A stretch of DNA of 64,000 nt from Bdellovibrionales bacterium (GCA_027459485.1 DAIDIG010000001.1:445989-509988); one strand, 5' to 3'; positions 16,632 through 25,937 are shown, counted from the first letter of the stretch. Notes: generated from the letters alone by a model not told the origin. Made by a program: numbers and translations.

Positions 16632-17600
16632 TTAAAGAAGCTGCCCGACCAGATCTATCGTTTGGTTTCGATTTGTAATTGCTGACTGAATTGACTGTGC
16701 CGGGACCGTTATCTTCCAATTTCTTGCAGAAAATCCATCTGCTGCGACTACGCCCGCTACTGTTAAATCTACGTAGGGGTAAGCTGGAGAGCTCTGCGCA
16801 TTTAAGGCGAAGACTTGGTTGAGCCTTGTGACGGGCAGTTCAATTCCTGGGTGTAAAACCTCGTCGGAACCTCCGCGATACTCATTTAGGTTTGAGGCGC
16901 TAAATGGCGATATGCCGAATAACCCACTACCGCTCACGCCAAACGCGTTAATAATGAACCCGGCCTGCTGAGTAATCTTAAAGTATAGGAAGCGGCCGAT
17001 TGCACGGCCTTCATTTTTTAGGCAAAGAGTAACCTCTATTTTGCCTTTAGTATTAATATCTCCCTTTAAACGTCCAAAAGGGATAATGTGCGGAAAGTGA
17101 CGCCGACCAAACGAGTCGGCAATTTGATAGTGTTCCATTGGAACAAATGAGTCGCCTATTCTCAAATAATACTTCTTATCTTTCATACTGCAATGTGGGG
17201 CAAGATCACTTTTGGGCACGTATGCGATTACAACCCCTCCGTTTTGCGCTGGCGTGTCGACTGCTTTAATCTGGACACCTTGAACAGGAAAGATCGTCGC
17301 TCTAGATATATAACTATTTACCTCTTGTTCGAAGAGGCGGTAAGGCCCGATTGGCTTAATTGCCGGACTAGGACCATTTGGCGCGTCGACTCCGAGTACT
17401 AGTACGCCACCATCAGCATTGGCGAATCCACTTACTGCTTTTGACAAGACTTTTTGCAGATCATCGTCGACTTCAGAGTTTGTCAAATTGCGTTTGATCT
17501 TGAAGTCGACATAAAGGTTCTCTACTTGACTCGATAGTAATCTGTTCACGTCTGCTTCGGTGTTGATTGAGTCAAAAATAATTTTGCCCAGTTCTTGCAT
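16632..17600 (-). CDS. AlbA_2/Schlafen-type putative DNA- or RNA-binding protein
   Basis: A product of about 322 residues. The N-terminal ~150 match the AlbA_2 (divergent AAA-4, Schlafen-like) domain: a DFK-type motif (NLYVDFKIKRN), ANADGGVLVLGVD and YYLRIGDSFVPM. The C-terminal half is beta-rich and not recognised. ATG 17600 has GGGGG upstream; a TTG at 17654 with AGGAAGGA upstream is an equally possible start, giving 340 residues. AlbA_2 proteins include regulators and defence nucleases. It stands between the VirD4 gene and the mobilisation genes with gaps on both sides, so it may be accessory cargo. Confidence 0.75.
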   Translation of the reverse strand: MQELGKIIFDSINTEADVNRLLSSQVENLYVDFKIKRNLTNSEVDDDLQKVLSKAVSGFANADGGVLVLGVDAPNGPSPAIKPIGPYRLFEQEVNSYISRATIFPVQGVQIKAVDTPAQNGGVVIAYVPKSDLAPHCSMKDKKYYLRIGDSFVPMEHYQIADSFGRRHFPHIIPFGRLKGDINTKGKIEVTLCLKNEGRAIGRFLYFKITQQAGFIINAFGVSGSGLFGISPFSASNLNEYRGGSDEVLHPGIELPVTRLNQVFALNAQSSPAYPYVDLTVAGVVAADGFSARNWKITVPAQSIQSAITNRNQTIDLVGQLL

Positions 17601-17719
17601 TCTTGGTATCCCCCAGAGCGATCTGAATTTTACTATGCTTTTAACCTTTTTCAATTTATTCCTTCCTGGCTGCTTTAGTAGGGTTCGGTCCTTTCAGTTA
17701 TTCCACGTTTTGGCACCCT

Positions 17720-19213
17720 TTAAAGTTCCGGAAACCTAACTGTAAACACATTTGAAGCGCCCTGGGGTGAATCATAGCCATGTGCAATCAGCACTGAGCC
17801 GACTCCGACAGGATGCGACTTTAGCTCGTCTGGTGCGGCTCTGTACTTGCGCGCATCGCGCGAAGAACCTTCTCCCACTAATTCAGCATTCTCTTCGTCA
17901 GTGGCGTTGGTGATTCGCTTAGTGACCTTCTGGTACTTCGTTGTTCCAAATGAACGTGCAAAAAAATCGGCAGAATCCGGATCGTTGATTCGCATCACTA
18001 TTTTAGTCGCAGAGTTATCGGTAATACGGCTTAAAAATCCTTTCGATACTTCAGCGACGTCGCCGATGCTTTGATGAGAAAAGTGAAGAGCGAATCCGGC
18101 GGAGCGTGCCTTTGAAATCAGGTCCGCAAATTCTGGGCATGCAAACGTCGCAAACTCGTCTAAGTAGGTTGGGACGAGTTTGACTTCATTTGCCTGCCCG
18201 TCCCCCCTATGCGCTGTGCCGGCCAAAAAATTTAAATGGTTAATAAGAAGCTTTCCGGTAATTGCGGCGATTTGGGGCGAGAGCGAGCTTTGAAGCCTAA
18301 AGTACAGTACTTTACCTTTCTGAGCGTCAGCTAAATCGATAACATTAGCTCCACTTGGCGAAAGCAATTGGCTAAGATGCCCTGTGCAAAGTGAAGTGAC
18401 TTGATCACGAAGCCCAATAATCCCCGAATAATCGTCGAGAGCAAGTTTATTTGGATACAGTGGCGAAACGACAAAGCCAGTATATGCATTTGGACTGTCA
18501 ATATATTTGGCGAGTTCTCGAAGCGATGGATTCCTTTGGTGTTTGCCAAAATGCTTTTGAAAGATGGTCTGTAATACGGCACGCGATTTTGCAGCGTAAA
18601 ATTCTTCACTCCAGGTTAACGATGAAAATAGCCGTTGTGCTGATTCAAGCGGAGTTCCTGCCGCAAGTGGATCATACGCCAGGCTCCTCTCGTCGCTTAA
18701 ATCGAAAACACAGAGTCGTTCTTCAGGGATTGTTTTTCTAAGCCAATCAAGAAAAGGACAATCTCCTTTGCCGTCTAGGATGATCGCGCCAAGTCCACGA
18801 GCGACATCTTGGGCGAGAAAATTCTGAATTGTGCTCATGGTTTTACCGGTACCCGTTGCGCCTATGATATGCACATGCCTTTGGCGAATGCTATCAGGCA
18901 AGTAAACCGGTACATTTAGTTTTATATCTCGACCCAGATAAATTGAATTATCAGCCGGGAGTAAAAGCGGTGTTGGTATCTCTTTGATCGTTTCAATGCG
19001 TTTTCGATTTTCGCGAGCCGATTTCGAATAACGATTCCAGAGAAATACCAGAGCCGGAAGCAATAGGGTCGGCGCACAAAGCCAGACCACGATTTTACCT
19101 ACGAAGTCGAGCGACGTATAAAAGTTGTAAAAGATAAGCGCTATTAACCCGGCAATGACGAGCCCGAGAACTCGTGTTTCGTGGGTATCTTTTGCATTTG
19201 AATTATTATTCAT
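17720..19213 (-). CDS. virD4: VirD4/TraG-type conjugative coupling ATPase
   Basis: This 497-residue protein has two N-terminal membrane helices (VLGLVIAGLIALIFYNFY and IVVWLCAPTLLLPALVF), Walker A GATGTGKT (~120) and a Walker B region near LVPTYLDEFATF, followed by the TraM-recognition-type segment (HFSHQSIGDVAEVS). It would bring the DNA substrate to the secretion channel and pump it. It follows the VirB10-like gene by three bases, completing the secretion operon. At 497 residues it is shorter than many VirD4 proteins but the ATPase core is complete. Confidence 0.92.
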   Translation of the reverse strand: MNNNSNAKDTHETRVLGLVIAGLIALIFYNFYTSLDFVGKIVVWLCAPTLLLPALVFLWNRYSKSARENRKRIETIKEIPTPLLLPADNSIYLGRDIKLNVPVYLPDSIRQRHVHIIGATGTGKTMSTIQNFLAQDVARGLGAIILDGKGDCPFLDWLRKTIPEERLCVFDLSDERSLAYDPLAAGTPLESAQRLFSSLTWSEEFYAAKSRAVLQTIFQKHFGKHQRNPSLRELAKYIDSPNAYTGFVVSPLYPNKLALDDYSGIIGLRDQVTSLCTGHLSQLLSPSGANVIDLADAQKGKVLYFRLQSSLSPQIAAITGKLLINHLNFLAGTAHRGDGQANEVKLVPTYLDEFATFACPEFADLISKARSAGFALHFSHQSIGDVAEVSKGFLSRITDNSATKIVMRINDPDSADFFARSFGTTKYQKVTKRITNATDEENAELVGEGSSRDARKYRAAPDELKSHPVGVGSVLIAHGYDSPQGASNVFTVRFPEL

Positions 19214-19216
19214 GAC

Positions 19217-20041
19217 TTAATTGCCTCCACTTTGCGACGGAAAGTAATCGGTGAGTTCAACGTAAAATTCAGTCAATGGTCGAAGTGTGAGAAGTTGCGA
19301 GTGATTTTGCGCAACTTTTGATTCAGAGCCGAATTCTTGTAAAAGCCCTGAAGCCAGTGCGCGTGCGATCATGCCATCAAGACCTTGACCGCCGATCTTG
19401 TTTTGCGAACCCTGTGATGCACTGTTTGAACTATCAAGTGCCGCGCGAGCAAAGAAGCCTTCCTTCTTTTGGGCGCTTAGCCCAAGAGTTCCATCAAGAC
19501 TTAGAGCGTGGGCTTTAATCGGAATCGCAAGCTCGCTTGAGTCGCGAACATAGCTAAAATCGATATTGATTCTATTGTAGGCACTGTCAGCAGTTGCCGT
19601 TCCAACAATTGTGGCCCCAATGAGTTTTGAGCCCAGGCTCGAATCAATGATTTCAGCATGTACAGGAGCATTTGCGTATGTGTCGACAACATTTAGAAGC
19701 CGGACTTTGACGAGTGTTCCTGGAGCTCGACGAACAACGCCACTGTATTTTGAGTGTCGCACGGGACTGCCGAATGTGATGACCTGCGAGGCCTGGGTGC
19801 TCCCGTCGTTAATACTGTAAACCTGAGCTTGTGTATCAGACTTGTGGCTGTGTCTTGAAAGAGCCGCCTCGCAGCCTTTAAACAGAATAATCGAGAGCAG
19901 TGGAAGCCCCAAAAAGATCAAAACGTCTTTTGCAAAAAGCGTGATTTGAAAGCGAGACTCAGTTCCTGGGCCGTCGTCAGCTTGCCATCTTGAGATGAGT
20001 CCCTTCTTTGCCCGTTGCACGGGTGAATTTGGATTTTTCAT
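19217..20041 (-). CDS. virB10: Short VirB10/TrbI-like secretion-channel protein
   Basis: The product is about 274 residues with one membrane helix after a short cytoplasmic tail (DVLIFLGLPLLSIILFKG). The periplasmic part has the VirB10 pattern: APGTLVKVRLLNVV, an IGATIVGTATAD core strand, and SYVRDSSELAIPIKAHALSLDG. VirB10 spans both membranes and gates the channel. The long proline-rich linker of classical VirB10 is missing, which makes this a compact version. ATG 20041 follows GAGGTGG; GTG 20047 is an alternative. Family assignment rests on pattern and context. Confidence 0.75.
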   Translation of the reverse strand: MKNPNSPVQRAKKGLISRWQADDGPGTESRFQITLFAKDVLIFLGLPLLSIILFKGCEAALSRHSHKSDTQAQVYSINDGSTQASQVITFGSPVRHSKYSGVVRRAPGTLVKVRLLNVVDTYANAPVHAEIIDSSLGSKLIGATIVGTATADSAYNRINIDFSYVRDSSELAIPIKAHALSLDGTLGLSAQKKEGFFARAALDSSNSASQGSQNKIGGQGLDGMIARALASGLLQEFGSESKVAQNHSQLLTLRPLTEFYVELTDYFPSQSGGN

Positions 20042-20048
20042 ATCCACC

Positions 20049-20735
20049 TCACAAATGAACGCTAAGAGTTGATTTTAAGTTAGCGAGCGGAATGATGAGT
20101 CTTGCTGTTCGCAGATTTCGTGGAAGATTTGGCTTTTTAAAAATAAATCGAGCGCGAACCATCGAGTCTCGTTGAATCTCGCGCCGTTCAGCCCAAAGCT
20201 TGTCTGGCCGGATCGTCTCGTGCTTGTACAAAATGGCGATTTGATTCCACTTTGGTTTTAGCTCGGAGCGAGAATCCGCTGAAATAAGTGTCTCAATAGT
20301 TAGGAAGTCTTTTTCGCGATCAAAGCGTAAATGTAGAAGTCTAAGACCGCGCCAATAATGAACGGGTCTATGTATCGCGGCCGCGCGCTTCATTGCTCGA
20401 ATTTGTTCCGCAAGAGCTCCAAACCTTTTGTAAAAAGTTGGATTTGCATCTTGAGAGGCTGTTAGAACAAATAGTCGTGGCGGCTCTGATCCAAAATAGA
20501 CAAACATGTCAGAAGTCGCGGATGTTACAAGAGTACGAATTGCGAGCGAATGGTTAATTCGCTGTATTTGAAACGCTTGGGGATTACCCACAACAACTCT
20601 CCTTGGAATTTCATCAAACTGTAAAATGCAACTAAATCCTGGCTTTAGAAAAACCGGAAACGGACTTGGTGAAGCATCAAGTGCAAAGGTGAGTGACGGA
20701 ATAAGCATTAAAAAAATGAATGCAAACTTTCGCAT
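20049..20735 (-). CDS. VirB9/TraK-like periplasmic secretion protein
   Basis: A product of about 228 residues with signal peptide FAFIFLMLIPSLTFA. The N-terminal domain (FDEIPRRVVVGNPQAFQIQ, then LAIRTLVTSATSDMFVYFG) resembles the beta-sandwich seen in VirB9/TrbG and in secretin-pilus N-domains: a strand that cites a property, then a loading term and an absent-or-present Tyr/Phe strand. The C-terminal half is basic and less typical. ATG 20735 has AGGAGAACTT upstream. Position between VirB6- and VirB10-like genes agrees with VirB9, but the sequence match is weak. Confidence 0.6.
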   Translation of the reverse strand: MRKFAFIFLMLIPSLTFALDASPSPFPVFLKPGFSCILQFDEIPRRVVVGNPQAFQIQRINHSLAIRTLVTSATSDMFVYFGSEPPRLFVLTASQDANPTFYKRFGALAEQIRAMKRAAAIHRPVHYWRGLRLLHLRFDREKDFLTIETLISADSRSELKPKWNQIAILYKHETIRPDKLWAERREIQRDSMVRARFIFKKPNLPRNLRTARLIIPLANLKSTLSVHL

Positions 20736-20748
20736 AAGTTCTCCTCTG

Positions 20749-21651
20749 TTAAACTTTGTTCGGCGGTTTTGGCGTAAATTGCTTTGTTGCCTTTGTGGCT
20801 CCTCCAGCAATTTTCGATGCAGCTAGCGTCTTTGGATTTGCGTAGGCGGCAGTCTTCAAAACGCCACGACGAATCGAATCGCCGGCCGCGTGGACGACTC
20901 CTCCAGTAAAGTGTGAAATCATAAAAGGCGAAAACAAAAGGGCGACAGCGATAATGAGATTGAGCGTGATAACGGTTATTCGACTTGGATCAAGACCGTA
21001 AACATGCGCAAATGGAACGGACTTCAGAAATGCCGATAGGATTGCCCAAATAATTGGCCAGCAAGAAAGTTCAAACATGCTTTTAAAAAGATTTTTTGTG
21101 ATTCCTGCAGCCGATTCAAAGAGACTTGCAAGAATCATAAATGGCCCGAGTGTCATGAGTAGCAGCCAAAAGAAGTGCTGAAAGGCCAGCAAGAAATATC
21201 TAGCGACAACCAATATCAAGTAAGTGACAAGAACGAAGAACCCAACGGCAAAATCGTTTGTCATGTTGAGAAGGCCCTTGAGGCTAAACGAATAAGCGGC
21301 CGCGCGTTTGGCTGCCGCATGAAGAATCATGTCGATGCCCGCCATATTGTCGATCGACCTTGCAATCTCAACCCCAATGGATTGGGCAAATTGAGCAATT
21401 GTTGGGAACGCCACAAGTAGTAAGACGACAATGACGAGACGTTTGAGTCGCACAAGGACCGAGCCCGTTATTCCAAGTTCGGACGAGTATCCAATCGCAA
21501 CCGAAATAAGAAAGAAGGGTAAGAGCATTTCCCACGCGAGATGGTTTGTCTGGACGTACAGTGCGTGCGCTATCGGCACGAGCTTGTCATAGTTTTCGAT
21601 TGCTGGGAGGGCCGCTGATTTTACCTGCGTCGGCGTCGTGTAAGTCATCAT
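20749..21651 (-). CDS. virB6: VirB6/TrbL-like polytopic inner-membrane channel protein
   Basis: The 300-residue protein has at least five hydrophobic helices (AWEMLLPFFLISVAIGY, LVIVVLLLVAFPTIAQF, VGFFVLVTYLILVVARYFLL, and others) and a basic Gly/Ala-rich cytoplasmic tail. This layout and the Trp-Pro helix near ELSCWPIIWAILSAFLKSV fit TrbL/VirB6, which guides DNA through the inner membrane. The start overlaps the stop of the VirB5-like gene by four bases (ATGA). Confidence 0.8.
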   Translation of the reverse strand: MMTYTTPTQVKSAALPAIENYDKLVPIAHALYVQTNHLAWEMLLPFFLISVAIGYSSELGITGSVLVRLKRLVIVVLLLVAFPTIAQFAQSIGVEIARSIDNMAGIDMILHAAAKRAAAYSFSLKGLLNMTNDFAVGFFVLVTYLILVVARYFLLAFQHFFWLLLMTLGPFMILASLFESAAGITKNLFKSMFELSCWPIIWAILSAFLKSVPFAHVYGLDPSRITVITLNLIIAVALLFSPFMISHFTGGVVHAAGDSIRRGVLKTAAYANPKTLAASKIAGGATKATKQFTPKPPNKV

Positions 21652-22325
21652 AGCGCCGCCTTGAATGCGAGCACTTCGCTTGAAAAGCTACTTTTTTTCG
21701 GACTCAGACTTTGCGAGATGGCGTGTAGACTCTGCCCACGCGACACGACTGCACGTGTTTCTTTTTCGTTTGCCTGCGCAAGCATTTGCGCAAGTAAGCT
21801 TGTTATGTGACTTTCAAGCACAAGCGATTGCGACTGTACGGTAAGGAGCGAGCCGACGCCCGATGCTGTGAGTTTCTGCGCAACTCCTGGTGAGGCATCT
21901 TCTCCGCGTTGTTCAAGTTGCTTTCCAGACTGAAACGCCGCTTTAGCATCGGGGTTAATCTGTGAAACAAGCGTCATTGCATCGGAGATTTCGTTTTCGA
22001 TGAGGTCAGATTTTCGATTGTGATATTGAGCGGGCATTGTGTCGTAGATAAGTTTCAGTCGTCTCAATGCTTCTTGCGGGTTGCGCCACTTTTTCCAACT
22101 CGACGGCTGAACGAGATTATCAATTGTTTGCAGGCGATTGATTTTGTCGTTAATGCCTGCATAGGCGTCGCTTAAATATCCAGTTTCTTGTTGCAATTGA
22201 GTGAGCGTGCCAAGCGTGTTTTGTACGATTTGTGCAAGGTAAGCGAGATCGGCGCCAAACCAATCGGCGTGGGCCTGAGTCGCGAGCATAGTTAAACAGC
22301 AGAAAATTAAAACAATTTTCTTCAT
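21648..22325 (-). CDS. VirB5/TrbJ-like secreted pilus-associated protein
   Basis: The product has 225 residues with a signal peptide (IVLIFCCLTMLATQAHA). The mature protein is nearly all helical: LAYLAQIVQNTLGTLTQLQQ, an interval with Trp/Pro, then SHITSLLAQMLAQANEKE. This fits TrbJ/VirB5, a minor pilus component that contacts recipient cells. It is the first gene downstream of the toxin-antitoxin insertion and is translationally coupled to the VirB6-like gene. Confidence 0.78.
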   Translation of the reverse strand: MKKIVLIFCCLTMLATQAHADWFGADLAYLAQIVQNTLGTLTQLQQETGYLSDAYAGINDKINRLQTIDNLVQPSSWKKWRNPQEALRRLKLIYDTMPAQYHNRKSDLIENEISDAMTLVSQINPDAKAAFQSGKQLEQRGEDASPGVAQKLTASGVGSLLTVQSQSLVLESHITSLLAQMLAQANEKETRAVVSRGQSLHAISQSLSPKKSSFSSEVLAFKAAL

Positions 22326-22417
22326 TTGCTTCTCCTGTTTTCTTTGAGAGGGAGAAGCGGATTAGGGGATATTTATAGCGGAACTAGAAGTTAAATCGCC
22401 TGCGTTGAGCGAGCGAC

Positions 22418-22702
22418 TTAAGCGACTTTTAGCTGAACTTTCAAGCCTAGGCTTTGAGCCACGTCGATTAGGCGATCAGTCGAAATGCGTTGAAGATTGC
22501 CGTTTACAATAGCAGTGATGACGGTGCGGCCGACATGGGCACGTTTTGCCGCTTCGACATGAGTAAGCTCTTCTTTTTCAATCAGGCGTTTGATTGCCGA
22601 AACAAGCTGAACACGCATTTCAATTTTTGGAGCTTGGGACTTTGGCAAATCCAAAAGATCGCAGAGCTCTTTTACATTTTTAGCTTCAAAGTAAGATTTC
22701 AC
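22418..22702 (-). CDS. HigA-type antitoxin with XRE helix-turn-helix
   Basis: The 94-residue product has a helix-turn-helix VEAAKRAHVGRTVITAIVNG (~50-72) and C-terminal LIDVAQSLGLKVQL, the pattern of HigA antitoxins. The start is GTG 22702 with AAGGAG just upstream. The toxin stop codon (in the shifted frame, TGA 22699-22701) overlaps the GTG, the normal coupled arrangement of such pairs. The antitoxin frame is intact although its partner is broken, so it may persist as a repressor. The pair sits within the secretion operon between the VirB4 and VirB5 genes. Confidence 0.85.
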   Translation of the reverse strand: MKSYFEAKNVKELCDLLDLPKSQAPKIEMRVQLVSAIKRLIEKEELTHVEAAKRAHVGRTVITAIVNGNLQRISTDRLIDVAQSLGLKVQLKVA

Positions 22703-23011
22703 AACATCTCCTTCAGTCGTCTTTGGGCAATTTCGATATCATGCCTTGGCGTCGATTGAGTCTTCTTATGCAAAAAGTGGATAACCAAAATCGCATCCTG
22801 GGCCTTCACGTAATAAAAAACTCCCATGTCGATCCTTAATCCGGATCTCGTGAACGCCATTTGCTATATCTGGCATCGGTCTACTCACCGGCATACCAAG
22901 ACTTTCGCCAGCCATCAGTAATGCAAAAAGCTCCGTGAGCCTCTGCCTCGTCGATAGGTCCAGATTCCCCAATTCTTTCTCTACCTGTCGATGAACTCGA
23001 AGCCCCTTCAC
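22699..23011 (-). pseudogene. RelE/HigB-type toxin, frameshifted
   Basis: The frame from ATG 23011 encodes a RelE/HigB (Gp49-like) toxin N-terminus: LRVHRQVEKELGNLDLSTRQ, then ANGVHEIRIKDRHGS. At a run of six A on the plus strand (22815-22820) the frame slips and ends early at 22766. The +1 frame resumes the family sequence, FYYVKAQDAILVIHFLHKKT, and ends at TGA 22699, overlapping the antitoxin start. A one-base change in the run, or loss of eight bases that would have encoded the usual YRV, both explain it. Translational or transcriptional slippage could restore a product. Confidence 0.82.
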
Positions 23012-23054
23012 GTGATCTCCATGATGTCATAAATATATGACATTGTCAATAGTG

Positions 23055-25118
23055 TCACTTTCTCTCCTCCGCTGCAATATTCTCCGTATTCGCGAGCTCA
23101 TAAAACTCCTTCGTGGAATAGAGCCGAAATACTTGGCTCATAGTTGGCGTTAAAGCGAAAAACTCTGAATAAACGGGCTTCTTAGACGCAACCGAGAGAG
23201 CACGGTGGATGTCAGACTCAGGTAGGTCAAATGTTTCGCGCAAATATTCGGCGGTTGCTCCGTTTTGCAGAAAAATCTTCGTAAAGCTGTTTGTAAAAAG
23301 CATTTTGGCGAATGCTTCGTCGCCATAGTCGGCAAGACTTTGTGTGATTGAAACAATTCCGGCTTTGTACTTTCGCAAGGTTCGATACATTTCTTCAAGA
23401 AACGATTTACTTTGCGCAAAGAATCGCCAGACTTCGTCAAACACAATAAGTGTGCGCGAAAATTTGCCAACCGTTAAGTCGCGCCATAAAAGCTCAGTTA
23501 AAAGTAGAATTGTGGTCTTCTGTAAAACCGGGTCTGAGTCGAGTTCCTTAAAATCGAACGCCGAAACTTGCGTTTTAATCATTTCAATCAAGTCCGGCCG
23601 CTCTGGAATATCATCAAACCCAACATGTGGCTTAAGCCAGTGACCGATGTCGTGATAGAATCGTTCTGATCGACGTTCGGCACACGATATGAGTTCTCGA
23701 ATTTCAAGGCGCTTACCTTCAAGTTCCTTAAGTAGATCGTCAATTGCAACCATGTGGGAGTGGGTAATGTGAGTCCCTGATCCACAAAGCGCTTCGACAA
23801 ATGTGCAAAAGAATCCCTTAGTATCGGTTGGATAAACGCGTAGAAAGCTTGAAATCAAGGCTCTCGCTTCATCGTAACTTAAAGTAATACTTTTGCCGCC
23901 ATTAGCTTGAACAATTTTGGCGTAGGAACCACCGACGTCAAAAATGCAGAGCCTTGTGCGAGCGTTGTCTTTAAGGGTCGAGGTCAAAATCGCATTCATT
24001 AGAAAGCTTTTGCCTGACCCTGAAGCTCCGCAAATAAACGCGTTGTAGTTGAGATTTTCTTTCGAGAAGAGATTAAGGTGCGAGACCTCGCCACTTCGCG
24101 AACGAAGTTCCAGATTTGAGTTTTCTTGTGCGCGTGAATAGTCGTGAAATAGCGGCATAATGTGCGCAAGATTCTCAGACAATATCGGAACCTTTCGAAT
24201 AGCAAGCACTCGATTACCAGGAATATGACTCTTTAAAACGGGAAGCGAACCAAGCCCTTCAAGGTAAAGTCCGGCATTGCCGATTCCCGAAACTACGCGT
24301 TCAAGTTCGCGGGCAAGTTGCAACGTAGTTTCGTTTTTGCCATAGAGCAAAACTCCGAGCGATACTTCAAAGAGTGTTTCTTTATTGATGAGAATTCTCT
24401 CAAGCGTTTCTTCAGAGGAATGTAAAACCGAATTCGACTCTATGTTTTTCACTTCAAGCGAAGTCGTAATCGATAGCGCATGGCTGACTCGACGTTTGGT
24501 TTCAAGCTGGCGCTTAATCTTCGGTCGATCGGGTATTGAAAACCGAAGAGAGAGGGTAAATTCGCTTGGGCTTTCAAAGATTGCCTGTAAACAACCTTTC
24601 CAAGTGAGTTGCGGTAGTTCTGTAAGCGAAAGGGCTCGAACGACGTTGTCTTTGATTCGAACGGATTCTTTATCCCATGCAAGGTCTGGGAGCGAGCCTG
24701 TTAAGGCATCATCGCCAAAGACTCCAGCAAGAAGCGAACACCATGAATCACGAGGCATCGCGACCGGCACCAACTTCAGTTCAGTCAAAAGTGCGTTGAG
24801 GTGCGAGTAGCTTTCGGATTTTTGAGCTGTTTCAAAAAAGTAGAGTTTTGTTTGTATACCCGGCACTTCATGATCTTTAAGTTCGCGCCGCTGCAAAATC
24901 ACCTGTCCGTCAAAATGGTTTGGGAGTCGCGTAAGAAGTTCCGAAACCTTAGCAAAAAACGTGTCGGCTGTCGGGCCAGTAAATGACTCCTCAAGTATTC
25001 CGCTTGAAAGTGGTTCGACTTCAAATGCCTTAAGAATGGTGCCGTCTTGCGAGACAAGTACGCCGTCGCTTAGCCATTCGGTCCCAAGAACCATTTTTGT
25101 AAGTGAATACTTTTTCAT
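23055..25118 (-). CDS. virB4: VirB4/TraC-type conjugation ATPase
   Basis: The product has 687 residues. The N-terminal ~340 form the VirB4 membrane/channel-binding domain; the C-terminal ATPase has Walker A GASGSGKS (~372), CIFDVGGSYAKIV, Walker B TLIVFDEVWRFF and the ITQSLADYGDEAF motif. It energises pilus assembly and transfer, and is a universal marker of conjugative type IV systems. It overlaps the VirB3-like gene by four bases. This is the most certain secretion gene in the element. Confidence 0.95.
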   Translation of the reverse strand: MKKYSLTKMVLGTEWLSDGVLVSQDGTILKAFEVEPLSSGILEESFTGPTADTFFAKVSELLTRLPNHFDGQVILQRRELKDHEVPGIQTKLYFFETAQKSESYSHLNALLTELKLVPVAMPRDSWCSLLAGVFGDDALTGSLPDLAWDKESVRIKDNVVRALSLTELPQLTWKGCLQAIFESPSEFTLSLRFSIPDRPKIKRQLETKRRVSHALSITTSLEVKNIESNSVLHSSEETLERILINKETLFEVSLGVLLYGKNETTLQLARELERVVSGIGNAGLYLEGLGSLPVLKSHIPGNRVLAIRKVPILSENLAHIMPLFHDYSRAQENSNLELRSRSGEVSHLNLFSKENLNYNAFICGASGSGKSFLMNAILTSTLKDNARTRLCIFDVGGSYAKIVQANGGKSITLSYDEARALISSFLRVYPTDTKGFFCTFVEALCGSGTHITHSHMVAIDDLLKELEGKRLEIRELISCAERRSERFYHDIGHWLKPHVGFDDIPERPDLIEMIKTQVSAFDFKELDSDPVLQKTTILLLTELLWRDLTVGKFSRTLIVFDEVWRFFAQSKSFLEEMYRTLRKYKAGIVSITQSLADYGDEAFAKMLFTNSFTKIFLQNGATAEYLRETFDLPESDIHRALSVASKKPVYSEFFALTPTMSQVFRLYSTKEFYELANTENIAAEERK

Positions 25119-25420
25119 TTGGTACCTGCCTTGTTTTCGCCCGTGCTGCTGAAAGCTCTTCCGCGATGGCCCAAGAAAATATGCGGCTCAAGAATGAACC
25201 GCATAAGTAATTCGAGATGGCCATATTTTTGTCCGTGCGAAATCACGCGCAAGCTACCGAGCGACAAAAAGCAAAGGACCCAAGAAAAAATAAGCGGCAC
25301 CCCGACAATGTTAAAAACAATATCAGAGAAAGCGAGGAGTCCGAAGGAGATCACAATATGACTCACTTCGAATCCCCAAAGTTGCGAGCGGTTCATGTTA
25401 CTTGTTGGACAGTTTTTCAT
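25115..25420 (-). CDS. VirB3/TrbD-like inner-membrane protein
   Basis: This protein of about 101 residues has paired hydrophobic helices (ISFGLLAFSDIVFNIV and LIFSWVLCFLSLGSLRVI) close to the N-terminus and a conserved-looking C-terminal LLMRFILEPHIF. Size, topology and position between pilin and VirB4 genes match VirB3. ATG 25420 overlaps the pilin stop (ATGA), and its own stop overlaps the virB4 start in the same way, indicating a tightly coupled B2-B3-B4 unit. Confidence 0.75.
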   Translation of the reverse strand: MKNCPTSNMNRSQLWGFEVSHIVISFGLLAFSDIVFNIVGVPLIFSWVLCFLSLGSLRVISHGQKYGHLELLMRFILEPHIFLGHRGRAFSSTGENKAGTK

Positions 25421-25689
25421 CGCACCACTCGTTGCAAAAGATCGACAATGCTTTGAGCGCCAAAACAAATGGCGGCCCCTGCAATTGCGTAGATCAGGTG
25501 CTGTTTGGCATTCGGACTTCCTGTGAAAAAGCTAAATGCTGCAAATCCCAGACCGATCACGGCGAAGATCGGCAAAATCGAACCCAATAGTACGTCTTTG
25601 ATTCCCAAGAGTGATCCCTCAACAGAAGCGTGTGCAAAAGGGCAAACAAAGAGTAGCCCGAGCGCCAATAAGAAATATCGTTTTTTCAT
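25417..25689 (-). CDS. VirB2/TrbC-like major pilin
   Basis: The product is 90 residues. It has a signal peptide (YFLLALGLLFVCPFAHA) followed by two membrane helices (GSILPIFAVIGLGFAAFSFF and HLIYAIAGAAICFGAQSIV) joined by a short loop with GSPNAKQ. This is the standard VirB2 pilin layout. It begins the coupled pilin-VirB3-VirB4 segment. Confidence 0.85.
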   Translation of the reverse strand: MKKRYFLLALGLLFVCPFAHASVEGSLLGIKDVLLGSILPIFAVIGLGFAAFSFFTGSPNAKQHLIYAIAGAAICFGAQSIVDLLQRVVR

Positions 25690-25703
25690 ATTTAGTCCTC
25701 CAG

Positions 25704-25937
25704 TTATTCGTTTTCAGTTTTTGTTTCAGTTGCGGCTTCACCTGATGTGGGTTCGCGCTCTTTGAGCGCAATGACGTAGCGTTGACCGGGGATAAGATAG
25801 AGTTCAAAGCTAATGGATTCGTAAGATTTCGACGGCCACGCGCGACCGACGCGATTCCATGCGGTCTTTTTGACTGTCACACCGTCTTGTTTGGTTTCGT
25901 ATTCTTTAGCCACAATCACATCGAATGATTTATTCAT
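25704..25937 (-). CDS. Hypothetical small protein of the secretion operon
   Basis: A 77-residue, probably soluble protein. It starts with a strand-rich segment (SFDVIVAKEYETKQDG), then NRVGRAWPSKSYESISFELY and IPGQRYVIALKE, and ends in an acidic/Thr-rich tail. The compact beta pattern recalls small plasmid-maintenance proteins but I cannot assign a family. It precedes the pilin gene by 14 bases and overlaps a 40-codon frame upstream, so it belongs to the same transcript. Confidence 0.65.
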   Translation of the reverse strand: MNKSFDVIVAKEYETKQDGVTVKKTAWNRVGRAWPSKSYESISFELYLIPGQRYVIALKEREPTSGEAATETKTENE

